Assembly (NCBI GenBank): GCA_035515075.1
Contig: DATJBZ010000015.1
Location: 43,210 to 107,209 of the forward strand
Source: Moheibacter sp035515075
GTDB lineage: Bacteria > Bacteroidota > Bacteroidia > Flavobacteriales > Weeksellaceae
Direction: 5' to 3'
DNA length: 64,000 nucleotides
Shown here: one piece after another, positions 1-8,625 of the stretch
Layout: every line of letters starts with the position of its first letter
Numbering within the stretch: position 1 is the stretch's first letter
Notes under the pieces: model-generated
What the model was told of the DNA's origin: nothing
Database searches by the model: none
The model's input: only the letters and a program-made list of their open reading frames with translations
Position numbers and translations under genes: made by a program

Positions 1-335
1 GAGACCCGATCATTGGAACCACCACCAAAGAAGCTTTGGAATTGTTTATTAATGATCCTGATACAGAAGCTGTTGTTATGATTGGTGAAATTGGCGGTCA
101 ATTGGAAGCAGAAGCAGCAAGATGGTACAAAGAAACCGGTTCAAAAAAACCTGTGGTTGGATTCATCGCTGGCCAAACAGCACCAGCAGGACGTACCATG
201 GGACACGCAGGAGCAATTGTAGGTGGAAAAGACGACACCGCACAAGCCAAAATGGAAATCATGCGTGCATGTGGAATCCATGTGGTAGATTCTCCAGCAG
301 AAATCGGTGCAACTGTCGCTAAAGTTTTAGGCTAA
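1..335 (+). CDS. sucD: Succinyl-CoA synthetase (ADP-forming) alpha subunit, C-terminal part
   Basis: The reading frame is already open at base 3 and runs to a TAA at 333-335, so the gene begins left of the window. It contains the family's nucleotide-grasp segment (VMIGEIGG), and GFIAGQTAPAGRTMGHAGAI, which carries the phosphorylatable histidine of the alpha subunit in GHAGA. SucD with SucC converts succinyl-CoA to succinate with nucleotide triphosphate formation in the TCA cycle. About 111 C-terminal residues of a roughly 290-residue protein are visible. A strong hairpin terminator follows 25 bases after the stop. Confidence 0.96.
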   Translation, partial: DPIIGTTTKEALELFINDPDTEAVVMIGEIGGQLEAEAARWYKETGSKKPVVGFIAGQTAPAGRTMGHAGAIVGGKDDTAQAKMEIMRACGIHVVDSPAEIGATVAKVLG

Positions 336-359
336 AATATTTAGACTTAATATACAAAA

Positions 360-390
360 CCACTTAAAATGTTGTTTTAAGTGGTTTTTT
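360..390 (+). terminator. Rho-independent terminator of sucD
   Basis: A ten-base stem CCACTTAAAA / TTTTAAGTGG encloses a five-base loop and is followed by six T residues. Confidence 0.88.
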
Positions 391-406
391 AGTTTCTAAA
401 AAATGA

Positions 407-414
407 TATATTTG
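407..414 (+). promoter_or_regulatory. Bacteroidota -7 element TATATTTG
   Basis: TATATTTG matches TAnnTTTG and lies 26 bases upstream of the ATG of the barrel protein at 441. No clear TTTG -33 box is present at the expected distance; a T-rich stretch of the preceding terminator occupies that place. Confidence 0.5.
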
Positions 415-440
415 TAACCAACTTAATTAGATCTATTATT

Positions 441-1046
441 ATGAAAAACAAACTATTATTGTCCGCTTTTTTGTGCTTTATGTTCATGGAATTGGGCTTT
501 GCTCAAATGAGATTTGGAGCAAGAGTGAGTGGAAGTATGACCAATATTACCAATGTACATTCTTATTCTAAATCAAGAGGAGGCTTCCAGGTAGCAGCCA
601 TGGCGATGATTCCGATTACCAATGATGATCTTCTCTTTTTTCAGCCTGAAATCAATTACTCTGCACAAGGAGAATTTGACCAACCCAAGAGACCCGATAA
701 AACTTCCGTCAAGCAAAAAGTGTTCACTAACTTCATCAATGTTCCTTTGAACATGAAAATGTATTTCACAGATGCACAAAGTGAGTTTTTTGCTTTGGCT
801 GGTCCGTATTTGGGATTCAAGGTGAGTGAAAAAACAGATGTTTATGATTTTAAAACAGAAGCCGATGACAATGAATATGCTGGATTTGATTTTGGAGTAA
901 ATATAGGAATTGGGTACAGTTTACAAAGACAGGTTGAATTTTCACTAAGATACAGCTATGGATTGGTGGACCAAGTAAAAAATGATGCAGCCAATAAATC
1001 CAACAATACATCCATTCTTAATTTGGGTGTGGGCTATTTCTTTTGA
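441..1046 (+). CDS. Outer-membrane beta-barrel protein (PorT / OMP_b-brl_2 type)
   Basis: A 201-residue protein with a signal peptide (hydrophobic residues 4-19, cleavage after GFAQ) and alternating hydrophobic and polar strands. It ends in GVGYFF, a C-terminal aromatic beta-signal as used by the BAM machinery. Family members of about 200 residues are small outer-membrane barrels whose ligand is usually unknown. The ATG at 441 is chosen because it directly precedes the signal peptide. It sits alone between two terminators, so it is probably monocistronic. A related C-terminal remnant occurs at 55815-55970 on the other strand. Confidence 0.85.
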   Translation: MKNKLLLSAFLCFMFMELGFAQMRFGARVSGSMTNITNVHSYSKSRGGFQVAAMAMIPITNDDLLFFQPEINYSAQGEFDQPKRPDKTSVKQKVFTNFINVPLNMKMYFTDAQSEFFALAGPYLGFKVSEKTDVYDFKTEADDNEYAGFDFGVNIGIGYSLQRQVEFSLRYSYGLVDQVKNDAANKSNNTSILNLGVGYFF

Positions 1047-1074
1047 GAAAAATAGTTGAAAAATATAGAATGCT

Positions 1075-1096
1075 TGCCTGATCGCAGGCATTTTTT
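1075..1096 (+). terminator. Rho-independent terminator
   Basis: Stem TGCCTG / CAGGCA with a four-base loop followed by six T residues, 28 bases after the barrel gene. Confidence 0.75.
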
Positions 1097-1152
1097 ATTT
1101 ATGTTGATTAGGAACAATATTTGTAGTAAATTAGAACTTAAATTAGTTAAAA

Positions 1153-1674
1153 ATGAAAATCCACAATTTATTTGTTTTTGCCCTGGTTGCCGTATTATTT
1201 TCGGCGTGTAATACCGTGAAAGTGAATTATGATTTCGATAGAAATACTGATTTCAATGTGTATAAAACGTATAATTTTCACCAAAAAGGCATTGAAAAAT
1301 TAGAAGTAAATGATTTGGACAAACGAAGAATTCTCGGTGCCATCGAAGCTGAAATGACTGCCAAAGGATTCACCAAATCAGACCAACCGCAACTGTACGT
1401 CAATGTTTTGGCCAGCTCAAAAGACAAAGTCAGCATTGACAACGGAGGCTATTATGGTGGATATTGGGGACCTTATTACGGTGGCGCTTCCAGAGTGTAT
1501 CAGTATACTTCAGGCACCATCATCATTGACATCATCGATGACCAGAAAAACATCTTGGTTTGGCAAGGTTCAGGGAGCGGTTTGAATGTTTCTAATTTGA
1601 ACTCCAAGGCAGATGACATTCCGAAAGCCATCCAAGAAATTTTGGTGAACTTCCCGCCAACGGCAAAAAAGTAA
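1153..1674 (+). CDS. DUF4136 domain lipoprotein
   Basis: A 173-residue lipoprotein: hydrophobic N terminus and lipobox FSAC (Cys at residue 19), followed by the DUF4136 pattern (VNYDFDRNTDFNVYKTYNF, then an aromatic glycine/tyrosine-rich loop GGYYGGYWGPYYGG and a conserved IIDIIDDQKNILVWQGSGSG segment). DUF4136 proteins are envelope lipoproteins of unknown function. The ATG at 1153 lies immediately before the signal sequence. The lipobox and domain are clear; no biochemical role can be assigned. Confidence 0.87.
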   Translation: MKIHNLFVFALVAVLFSACNTVKVNYDFDRNTDFNVYKTYNFHQKGIEKLEVNDLDKRRILGAIEAEMTAKGFTKSDQPQLYVNVLASSKDKVSIDNGGYYGGYWGPYYGGASRVYQYTSGTIIIDIIDDQKNILVWQGSGSGLNVSNLNSKADDIPKAIQEILVNFPPTAKK

Positions 1675-1681
1675 GGAAATA

Positions 1682-1915
1682 TTGAAATACTTTCTGTTTT
1701 TTTGAACTATTTTTTCTTGTTTTGTTCAAGCACAAATTCAGGGAAAAGTAGTGGACGAATGGCAGGTACCCGTTGCTGAAGTTTTGGTCTATGTCGATGG
1801 AACTTCGATGGTTGATTCAATCAACCATCAGTTTTGAAGTTTAAAGATTACTTTATTTGGGAAAAAAGTCGCCCATCTTTTGCCTTTGGATTTTGAAATG
1901 GACGAAACCAATTAA
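1682..1915 (+). pseudogene. Remnant of a secreted carboxypeptidase-regulatory-like domain protein
   Basis: One frame reads (L)KYFLFF-stop-TIFSCFVQAQIQGKVV and continues through DEWQVPVAEVLVYVDGTSMV to a second stop at 1829-1831, then runs on in the same frame to a third at 1913-1915. This is a signal peptide ending in VQAQ plus the start of a CarboxypepD_reg-like beta-sandwich (QGKVVD..VPVAEVLVYVDGTS). The TGA at 1703-1705 interrupts the signal peptide and could be a one-base change from TGG. There is no ATG start (TTG at 1682) and the body of the gene is missing, so I call it a decayed fragment. The stretch 1807-1829 also forms a nine-base-pair hairpin. Otherwise 1675-1987 holds nothing else I recognise. 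Confidence 0.6.
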
Positions 1916-1987
1916 AATCTATGACTCAAGTTGTAGCGACTTTCTATGTTTGTTTCAATTCAATTTGAACAACGCATTAAAAATATT

Positions 1988-3679
1988 TTATCGCGTCAAT
2001 TTCTTGTATTTGATTCGTTTTGGGATCAAATCTCCGCCCAAACGTTTTTTCTTATTTTCTTCGTAATCACTGAAACTTCCTTCGAAATAATAAACTTCAG
2101 AATTCCCTTCAAATGCCAAAATATGCGTACAAACTCGGTCCAAAAACCAACGGTCGTGACTGATGATCACCGCGCAACCTGCAAAATTCTCCAAACCTTC
2201 TTCCAAAGCACGAAGCGTATTGACATCCAAATCGTTGGTCGGCTCATCCAATAGCAAAACGTTGCCTTCCTCACGCAAAGTCATCGCCAAATGCAGTCGG
2301 TTTCGCTCTCCACCGGAAAGTTGAGAAACTTTTTTGTTTTGTTCACTTCCACTGAAATTGAATCGACTCAAATAAGCACGTGAATTGACTTGTCGTCCAC
2401 CCATCATCACCAATTCTTGGCCATCGCTGAAGTTTTCCCAAATGGATTTGTCTGGATCAATGTTGCTGTGCGTTTGATCGACATACGCCAATTGCGCAGT
2501 TTCACCTACTTCAAAGCTACCGCTGTCAGGCGTTTCTTCGCCCATAATCATTTTAAAAATCGTGGTTTTTCCAGCGCCGTTGGGGCCGATAATACCCACA
2601 ATGCCTGCTTGCGGTAAATTGAAATTCAAATTGTCGTAGAGTAATTTATCGCCAAAAGCTTTCGAAACATTTTTAGCTTCAATCACATTGGTTCCTAAAC
2701 GCGGACCGTTGGGAATATAAATTTCTAATTTCTCATCCAATTGCTTTTGGTCTTGACTGACCAATTTATCATAATTCGCCAAACGTGCTTTTTGTTTGGC
2801 TTGTTTTCCTTTGGGTGCCATTCGAACCCATTCCAACTCACGTTCCAATGCTTTCTGACGTTTTCCTGCGGTTTTTTGTTCCAAAGCCAATCGCTTTGAT
2901 TTTTGGTCCAACCAAGACGAATAATTTCCTTTCCATGGAATTCCTTCTCCACGATCCAATTCCAAAATCCATCCAGCGACATTGTCCAAGAAATACCGGT
3001 CGTGCGTTACAGCGATGACCGTTCCTTTGTATTCCGACAAATGATGTTCCAACCAATGCACACTTTCAGCATCCAAGTGGTTGGTCGGTTCGTCCAACAA
3101 AAGAATGTCCGGCTCTCTCAACAACAAGCGACACAAAGCGACTCGACGACGTTCTCCACCCGATAGAACACCGATCAATTGGTCGGGATCAGGCGTGCGC
3201 AAAGCATCCATCGCAATTTCCAAACGATGGTCCAATTCCCATGCATTGGTCGCATCAATTTTATCTTGTAATTTGGCTTGTTTATCCATGAGTTCCTCCA
3301 TCTTTTCAGGATTTTCATAGACTTCGGGCAAACCAAAGAGATCATTGATTTTGTTGTATTCATCCAATACATCGACCACTTCTTGAACGCCTTCTTTGAC
3401 AACTTCCAATACGGTTTTGGTATCGTCCAATTTAGGTTCTTGTTCCAAAAAACCAACTGTAAATCCAGGTTGAAAAGAAATATCGCCTTGAAAGTTTTTT
3501 TCATCGCCTGCAATGATGCGAAGCAAAGTAGATTTACCACTTCCGTTGAGGCCTAAAATGCCAATTTTAGCGCCATAAAAAAAGCTCAGATGAATGTTTT
3601 TAAGTACAGGAGTTTGCGCGTTTTGATACGTTTTCGAAACGCCTGACATCGAAAATATAATTTTTTTATCGTCTGACAT
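1988..3679 (-). CDS. ettA: Energy-dependent translational throttle protein EttA (ABC-F ATPase)
   Basis: A 563-residue soluble protein with two ABC ATPase cassettes and no membrane segments. Cassette 1 has Walker A GLNGSGKST (about residues 43-51), signature LSGGERRR and Walker B LLLDEPTNHLD; cassette 2 has GPNGAGKTT, LSGGERNR and LLLDEPTNDLD. The charged linker between them (ELEWVRMAPKGKQAKQKARL) is the EttA type. EttA binds the ribosomal E site and links first-peptide-bond formation to ATP/ADP state. The reading frame extends 31 codons further upstream, but the start MSDDKK at 3679 fits the family N terminus. It is divergent from the GreA/B-like gene. Confidence 0.95.
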   Translation of the reverse strand: MSDDKKIIFSMSGVSKTYQNAQTPVLKNIHLSFFYGAKIGILGLNGSGKSTLLRIIAGDEKNFQGDISFQPGFTVGFLEQEPKLDDTKTVLEVVKEGVQEVVDVLDEYNKINDLFGLPEVYENPEKMEELMDKQAKLQDKIDATNAWELDHRLEIAMDALRTPDPDQLIGVLSGGERRRVALCRLLLREPDILLLDEPTNHLDAESVHWLEHHLSEYKGTVIAVTHDRYFLDNVAGWILELDRGEGIPWKGNYSSWLDQKSKRLALEQKTAGKRQKALERELEWVRMAPKGKQAKQKARLANYDKLVSQDQKQLDEKLEIYIPNGPRLGTNVIEAKNVSKAFGDKLLYDNLNFNLPQAGIVGIIGPNGAGKTTIFKMIMGEETPDSGSFEVGETAQLAYVDQTHSNIDPDKSIWENFSDGQELVMMGGRQVNSRAYLSRFNFSGSEQNKKVSQLSGGERNRLHLAMTLREEGNVLLLDEPTNDLDVNTLRALEEGLENFAGCAVIISHDRWFLDRVCTHILAFEGNSEVYYFEGSFSDYEENKKKRLGGDLIPKRIKYKKLTR

Positions 3680-3782
3680 AATTGAATATAGAATTAAAAG
3701 CTGAAAGATACAGTAGATTTTTTTAAAATGCCAATGCTTTGATTTCAACGCTGAATAAATTTTTAGAAGCATTCGTTTCGAT

Positions 3783-3790
3783 TACCTTTG
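3783..3790 (+). promoter_or_regulatory. Bacteroidota -7 element TACCTTTG
   Basis: TACCTTTG lies 19 bases upstream of the ATG at 3810, in the divergent region with ettA. Confidence 0.6.
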
Positions 3791-3809
3791 TTTTTAATTC
3801 AGAATAAAA

Positions 3810-4259
3810 ATGACGACCAAGGAAGGCGTATATCAAGAATGTTTAGAAGCGATCAATCAGCGATTGTTGATTTGTGAAAAAAATCTGGCGATGCTTCAAG
3901 AGAGCTTGACCTCAGAAACCAAAAGTTCTGCAGGAGACAAGCACGAAACGGGGCGAGCGATGATTCAATTGGAAAGAGAACAATTGGGCCAGCAATTGGC
4001 GAAAATTGAACGTGAGCAAGCGCTATTGACGAAAATTAATCCTAAATTAAACTCAGAAACCGTCTGTTTGGGAAGTTTAGTTATCACATCGGAACACAGT
4101 TATTTTATCGCAATTGGTTTGGGGAAAATGATTTGGAATGGCCAAGAATTTTATGCGATTTCGTTGGATTCTCCCATTGGACAATTGTTGGTTGGAAAAA
4201 GGCTAGGTGAGCAATTGAGTTTTGCAGGCAAAACATTTGAAATTCAAGCGATCATGTAG
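3810..4259 (+). CDS. GreA/GreB-type transcription factor domain protein
   Basis: A 149-residue protein. Residues 1-75 are predicted helical and charged, with SSAGDKHETGRAM, a motif typical of a Bacteroidota-specific family. Residues about 80-149 resemble the GreA/B C-terminal FKBP-like domain that docks on RNA polymerase (AISLDSPIGQLLVGKRLGEQ). The coiled coil is shorter than in true GreA, so it may be a Gre-like regulator rather than the cleavage factor itself. Members are often mislabelled 3-oxoacyl-ACP synthase; nothing here supports that. Confidence 0.75.
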   Translation: MTTKEGVYQECLEAINQRLLICEKNLAMLQESLTSETKSSAGDKHETGRAMIQLEREQLGQQLAKIEREQALLTKINPKLNSETVCLGSLVITSEHSYFIAIGLGKMIWNGQEFYAISLDSPIGQLLVGKRLGEQLSFAGKTFEIQAIM

Positions 4260-4356
4260 TTTCATCCGCTTTTTTAGTTGTGAAATTTTTAATGTGGTTA
4301 AATTTGAATAAATTTACGGTATCCTTATTGAAAGATATAATTATAAAAAGCAGTTT

Positions 4357-4752
4357 ATGAGCAATCAAATCAAAGCCACCATTGGTGCATCAAAATACCG
4401 AACCCAAATTGAAACTACTTCTCATCGTTTTGTTTCTGACGAGCCGATTGATTTGGGTGGAAATGATTTAGGACCCAATCCAGGGGAATTTCTTTCTGCA
4501 GCTTTGGCGGCTTGCACGACAATTACGGTGAAAATGTATGCCGAACGAAAAGCTTGGAATTTGGAAGAAGCCATCGTTGAGGTAGATTTCGTTCGAGACC
4601 GAAAAGAAAATGTCACGAAATTCACCAAAAGTGTAGAATTGATTGGCGATTTGGATGAAGACCAGCGAAAGCGATTATTTGACATCGCCGCACGTTGTCC
4701 GATTCATCAGGCTTTGATCAACCCCATTGAAATTGAAAGTACTTTAATTTAA
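4357..4752 (+). CDS. OsmC/Ohr family peroxiredoxin-like protein
   Basis: A 131-residue protein with the OsmC fold pattern: GPNPGEFLSAALAACT, containing the first redox cysteine (Cys53), and ARCPIHQAL, containing the second (Cys114). In this family the pair reduces organic hydroperoxides in the cytoplasm. The length matches the compact YhfA-like branch of about 130-140 residues. It is followed after 15 bases by the small GNAT protein, so the two probably share a transcript. Confidence 0.9.
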   Translation: MSNQIKATIGASKYRTQIETTSHRFVSDEPIDLGGNDLGPNPGEFLSAALAACTTITVKMYAERKAWNLEEAIVEVDFVRDRKENVTKFTKSVELIGDLDEDQRKRLFDIAARCPIHQALINPIEIESTLI

Positions 4753-4767
4753 AAAAACCATTAAAAA

Positions 4768-5052
4768 ATGGAAATAAAAAAAATAGATGACGGAAAAAAT
4801 GGTGCTTTCATTGCCATGGAAAACGAAACAAAAGCAGGAGAAGTAACCTTTGTTTGGGCAGGAGAAGACAAAATAATATTGGATCATACCGAAGTCGAGT
4901 CCGAATTTTCGGGGCAAGGCGTAGGTAAAAAAATGGTGATGGCAGCGGTTGCCTTTGCGCGTGAAAAAAACTTAAAAATCATTCCGCTCTGTCCGTATGC
5001 CAAAAGTGTTTTTGACAAAGACCCAGAAATTGCCGATGTGAGAGCGGTTTAA
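4768..5052 (+). CDS. YjdJ-type small GNAT acetyltransferase
   Basis: A 94-residue single-domain protein with the acetyl-CoA-binding loop SGQGVGKKMV and the closing CPYAKSVFDKDP, the pattern of the short NAT_YjdJ (Gtn) subgroup of GNATs. The substrate is unknown for this subgroup. It lies directly downstream of osmC. Confidence 0.88.
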   Translation: MEIKKIDDGKNGAFIAMENETKAGEVTFVWAGEDKIILDHTEVESEFSGQGVGKKMVMAAVAFAREKNLKIIPLCPYAKSVFDKDPEIADVRAV

Positions 5053-5088
5053 TGTCAAGATTCAAATCATTTTCCTACATTTGAACGT

Positions 5089-6342
5089 ATGAAATTACCA
5101 CAGATATTAGTTTTGGCGATGGGCTGTGTGCAATTGGGGTTTGCGCAAGCTTACAAAGAAGTTTTGCCTACAGAAAACATCAAAACCCTTCAACTGTTCA
5201 ATCCGCAAACCAATGACCAAACGCCAGTGATCCGGATGGGCAGCGAATATTTTATTTTGTCTTTTGATGATTTGGATCCAGGTTTCAAAGAATACAATTA
5301 TACGGTGGAACATTACAATGCGGATTGGACTTCGTCAGGAATTTTTCAATCGGAATTCTTGGATGGTTACAGTTCAAGTTACATCCGTGATTACCAAAAT
5401 TCGTTCAATACACACCAGAACTTTACGCATTATCGTTTGCAATTTCCCAACCAAGACATGCGCTTGAAATTGCCCGGGAATTATAGCATCAAGGTGTACA
5501 CAAGTGATGAAAACAAACCTGTTTTCACCAAGCGTTTTGCGATTTATTCGGACCAAAATGTAAACGTAGGTTTGCAAACCGAACGCGGCATTGGTACTGA
5601 AGATTTGAACCAAAGAATTTCAGCGATAGTGAGCAGTGGCCAAATGAATTTGACCGAAACGCCAGATGGTGCGACTTTGTTTGTGATGAAAAACGGCAAT
5701 TGGGAAGACCATTTGACCATTGAAAAACCTTCTTTTGTCAAACCTTCGCAATTGACCTACCGCGACCAAAAATATTTGTTTGAAGGCAACAGCGAATACC
5801 TTTGGTTTGATACCAAAAACACGCATGTTTCGGCTTTGACTACGGAACGAACTTTTAGAGAAAACGATTTGTACCATGTGGTTTTGCGGTCGGATTTTCA
5901 AAAGTGGCATTTGGGTTATTTTGATGAAAAAGATGTCAATGGCGCTTTTTATGTGCGAAATGTCCGTTTGGTCGATCAAGCGAAAGGAAATACCGAAGCG
6001 GATTACATTTGGGTGCATTTTGCTTTGGATGAATTTGATGATGAAAATGGAAACAAAGAATTGTACCTCGTTGGCGCTTTTAACAATTGGCAAATTTCGC
6101 CATTGTACCAACTGAAAATGACAGATGCTAATTTGTGGGAAGCAGCTGTTTTGTTGAAACAAGGTTATTACAATTACCAATATGCTGTGCTTGATAAAAC
6201 CACTCAAAAAGTGAGTTATTCAGCGATCAATGGAAGTTTTTGGCAAACCGAGAACCAATACCAAGCTTTATTTTATTACCGACCTTGGGGCGTTCGTTAC
6301 GACGTTTTGGTGGGTTATGCGGAAGTCAATACCAGAAAATAG
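5089..6342 (+). CDS. Type IX secretion system plug protein (DUF5103)
   Basis: A 417-residue protein with a signal peptide ending near FAQ (residues 1-20) and a region starting IKTLQLFNPQTNDQTPVI that matches the T9SS plug N-terminal domain (formerly DUF5103). The middle has beta-sandwich-like FDDLDPGFKEYNYTVEHYNA; the later part carries LYLVGAFNNWQ, an early-set/CBM48-like strand pattern. In Flavobacterium johnsoniae the homologue closes the periplasmic side of the SprA translocon. It fits the T9SS-sorted protease at 15585 in this window. Confidence 0.88.
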   Translation: MKLPQILVLAMGCVQLGFAQAYKEVLPTENIKTLQLFNPQTNDQTPVIRMGSEYFILSFDDLDPGFKEYNYTVEHYNADWTSSGIFQSEFLDGYSSSYIRDYQNSFNTHQNFTHYRLQFPNQDMRLKLPGNYSIKVYTSDENKPVFTKRFAIYSDQNVNVGLQTERGIGTEDLNQRISAIVSSGQMNLTETPDGATLFVMKNGNWEDHLTIEKPSFVKPSQLTYRDQKYLFEGNSEYLWFDTKNTHVSALTTERTFRENDLYHVVLRSDFQKWHLGYFDEKDVNGAFYVRNVRLVDQAKGNTEADYIWVHFALDEFDDENGNKELYLVGAFNNWQISPLYQLKMTDANLWEAAVLLKQGYYNYQYAVLDKTTQKVSYSAINGSFWQTENQYQALFYYRPWGVRYDVLVGYAEVNTRK

Positions 6343-6483
6343 TGAAGTCGGTTAATATGCGATGAATTTAAATTGAAAAACCAATTTTAACGAAAGCAGA
6401 GTGCTTTCCAATGGATGAATTCCTGTTCAAATAAATGGGCAAACTTTGTGAACTTTGTAACAAACGAAGCAGTTAGAAATGCC

Positions 6484-6491
6484 TACCTTTG
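6484..6491 (+). promoter_or_regulatory. Bacteroidota -7 element TACCTTTG (pruA)
   Basis: TACCTTTG lies 36 bases upstream of the pruA ATG at 6528. A TTTG at 6454-6457 is slightly too far (26-base spacer) to be a canonical -33 box. Confidence 0.6.
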
Positions 6492-6527
6492 CAGTCTTAA
6501 AATAATCAATCATAAAATTAAAATATC

Positions 6528-8159
6528 ATGCCAAAAGGAATTTATCAAGTACCGTTTGCTGTGAACGAAGAAGTTCTTTCGTATGCACCGGGTACAGCTG
6601 AGCGAGAAGAATTGTTAGCTACGTACAAAAAGATGTACAGTGAAACGGTCGACATTCCTCAATACATTGGAGATGAGTTGGTCAGAAGTGGCAACAAAGT
6701 TGCGATCACGCCACCACATGACCATCAACATATTGTTGGGTATTACCACAAAGGAACCCAAGAAGATGTGAAAAAAGCAATTGATGCGGCTTTGAAAGCA
6801 AGAACCCAATGGGCAAATATGTCTTGGGAAAACCGTGCTGCCATCTTTTTGAAAGCGGCTGATTTGATTGCAGGTCCTTACCGTGCCAAATTGAATGCAG
6901 CGACCATGATTGGTCAATCCAAAAATGCATTTCAAGCAGAAATTGATGCTGCTTGTGAGTTGATTGACTTTTTGCGTTTCAACGTAGAATACATGACCCA
7001 AATTTATGCGGATCAACCGACTTCTTCAGAAGGCGTTTGGAACCGCGTAGAATACCGTCCTTTGGAAGGGTTTACGTTTGCAATTACTCCATTTAACTTT
7101 ACAGCCATTGCGGGGAACTTGCCTTCATGTATGGCTTTGATGGGAAATGTGGTGGTTTGGAAACCTTCAACAACCCAAGTATATTCAGCAGAAGTTTTGA
7201 TGGAAATTTTCAGAGAAGCAGGTTTGCCGAATGGTGTGATCAACATGGTGTTGAGTGGTGGAGCAGAAACGGCGAAAACGTGTATCGAACACCCTGATTT
7301 TTCAGGCGTTCATTTTACAGGATCGACTTCGGTGTTTCGTTCGATTTGGAAACAAATTGGTGACAACATCCAAAACCACAAAACCTATCCACGAATTGTA
7401 GGAGAAACCGGTGGAAAAGACTTTGTAATTGCACACAAATCTTCTTGTCCAAAAGAAGTAGCCACCGCTTTGATCCGTGGTGCATTTGAATTCCAAGGAC
7501 AAAAGTGTTCCGCAGCTTCACGTGCCTACATCCCTTTGAACATTTGGCCAGAAGTTCAAGCCGAAATGAAAAAAGCATTGGATTCGATTACGATGGGTTC
7601 ACCTGAAGATTTTTCGAATTTTGTTACAGCGGTCATCGATGGAAATTCATTTGACAAATGCCAACAATACATCGAAAGAGCACAAGCTTCGAACGAAGCT
7701 GAAGTGATTTTCGGTGGGAAATGCGACAAATCTGTGGGTTATTTTGTAGAGCCAACGGTGATTTTGACGACCAATCCAAAATATGAAAGTATGGTGGAAG
7801 AAATTTTCGGGCCAATCTTAACGATTTATGTGTACGAAGAAAATGCGTGGGAAGCAACCTTAAAATTGGTTGATGAAACTTCTGAATACGCTTTGACTGG
7901 CGCCATTTTCGGAAAAGACCGTTATGCGGTGAATGAAGGCATCAAAGCATTGGAGAATGCAGCAGGAAACTTCTACATCAATGACAAACCTACTGGAGCG
8001 GTTGTAGGACAACAGCCATTTGGTGGAGCCAGAGGTTCAGGGACCAATGACAAAGCAGGTTCAGCAATGAATTTATTGCGTTGGGTGTCGGTAAGAACGA
8101 TCAAAGAAACTTTCGTTCCGGCAAAAGATTACAGATATCCATTTTTAGCGAAAGATTAA
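6528..8159 (+). CDS. pruA: 1-pyrroline-5-carboxylate dehydrogenase
   Basis: A 543-residue aldehyde dehydrogenase. It shows the NAD-binding segment ITPFNFTAIAGNLPS, the Glu-containing VGETGGKDF, the catalytic cysteine in FEFQGQKCSAAS (Cys327), and the C-terminal PFGGARGSGTNDKAGS typical of the P5CDH branch. It oxidises glutamate-semialdehyde/P5C to glutamate, the second step of proline catabolism. Proline dehydrogenase is not in the window. It is probably monocistronic: own promoter and a strong terminator. Confidence 0.96.
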   Translation: MPKGIYQVPFAVNEEVLSYAPGTAEREELLATYKKMYSETVDIPQYIGDELVRSGNKVAITPPHDHQHIVGYYHKGTQEDVKKAIDAALKARTQWANMSWENRAAIFLKAADLIAGPYRAKLNAATMIGQSKNAFQAEIDAACELIDFLRFNVEYMTQIYADQPTSSEGVWNRVEYRPLEGFTFAITPFNFTAIAGNLPSCMALMGNVVVWKPSTTQVYSAEVLMEIFREAGLPNGVINMVLSGGAETAKTCIEHPDFSGVHFTGSTSVFRSIWKQIGDNIQNHKTYPRIVGETGGKDFVIAHKSSCPKEVATALIRGAFEFQGQKCSAASRAYIPLNIWPEVQAEMKKALDSITMGSPEDFSNFVTAVIDGNSFDKCQQYIERAQASNEAEVIFGGKCDKSVGYFVEPTVILTTNPKYESMVEEIFGPILTIYVYEENAWEATLKLVDETSEYALTGAIFGKDRYAVNEGIKALENAAGNFYINDKPTGAVVGQQPFGGARGSGTNDKAGSAMNLLRWVSVRTIKETFVPAKDYRYPFLAKD

Positions 8160-8182
8160 TTCGTTGAAATTGAAATAAATTG

Positions 8183-8214
8183 AAAACCGTTTCCATAAGG
8201 AGACGGTTTTTTTA
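8183..8214. terminator. Terminator between pruA and the mrp operon
   Basis: Stem AAAACCGT / ACGGTTTT with internal CC/GG pairing, flanked by A-rich and T-rich tracts, so it may serve both convergent transcripts. Confidence 0.8.
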
Positions 8215-8264
8215 TTGTCGAATATGCTCTTAATCGCTTACTTTGTATATTTATAAAGTGATTT

Positions 8265-8624
8265 TTATTCCTCTTCTTTTTCTTCCTCTTCCTCCTCAAA
8301 AATCCCAGAGTCTTTCAATTCGTCAATCACAGATTCATCCCAAAGTTTGATGCCGATGATGTAAGCGGTTTTTGAAATCATGAAAGCGCCTACGGGTGTG
8401 GTGATGAACAGGAAAAAGATGATTGCAAATACTTTGGTAGAAACCGCAAAATCAAAGAAATAAAAAGCAGCGGCCAATAAAATTAAGCCAACGCCCATAG
8501 TACTCGCTTTGACCGTTACCGACAAGCGGGTATAAAAATCAGGCATTCTAAGAATTCCTAAAGCGGAAATCAAGATAAAAAGCGCACCCAAAGTGCATAG
8601 TGTCATGATAAAAAAATTGGTCAT
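8265..8624 (-). CDS. mrpG: Na+/H+ antiporter subunit MrpG
   Basis: A 119-residue membrane protein with three hydrophobic segments and the MnhG/PhaG signature GILRMPDFYTRLSVTVKAST. It ends in a strongly acidic tail of mostly glutamates. The start at 8624 (MTNFFIM) fits the family; the frame extends 15 codons upstream into mrpF. It is the last gene of the mrpABCDEFG operon and lies one base after mrpF. MrpG is a small subunit of the hetero-oligomeric Na+/H+ antiporter of the inner membrane. Confidence 0.93.
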   Translation of the reverse strand: MTNFFIMTLCTLGALFILISALGILRMPDFYTRLSVTVKASTMGVGLILLAAAFYFFDFAVSTKVFAIIFFLFITTPVGAFMISKTAYIIGIKLWDESVIDELKDSGIFEEEEEEKEEE

Positions 8625-8625
8625 A

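Noticed and set aside
1807..1829. Hairpin as terminator of the DUF4136 gene
   Set aside because: The nine-base-pair stem is not followed by a T tract and is more than 130 bases past the stop; it lies inside the decayed reading frame.
5620..6207. 195-codon open frame antisense to the T9SS plug gene
   Set aside because: It lies wholly inside a well-supported gene, and its hydrophobic, repetitive translation shows no family pattern; it mirrors the codon bias of the sense strand.
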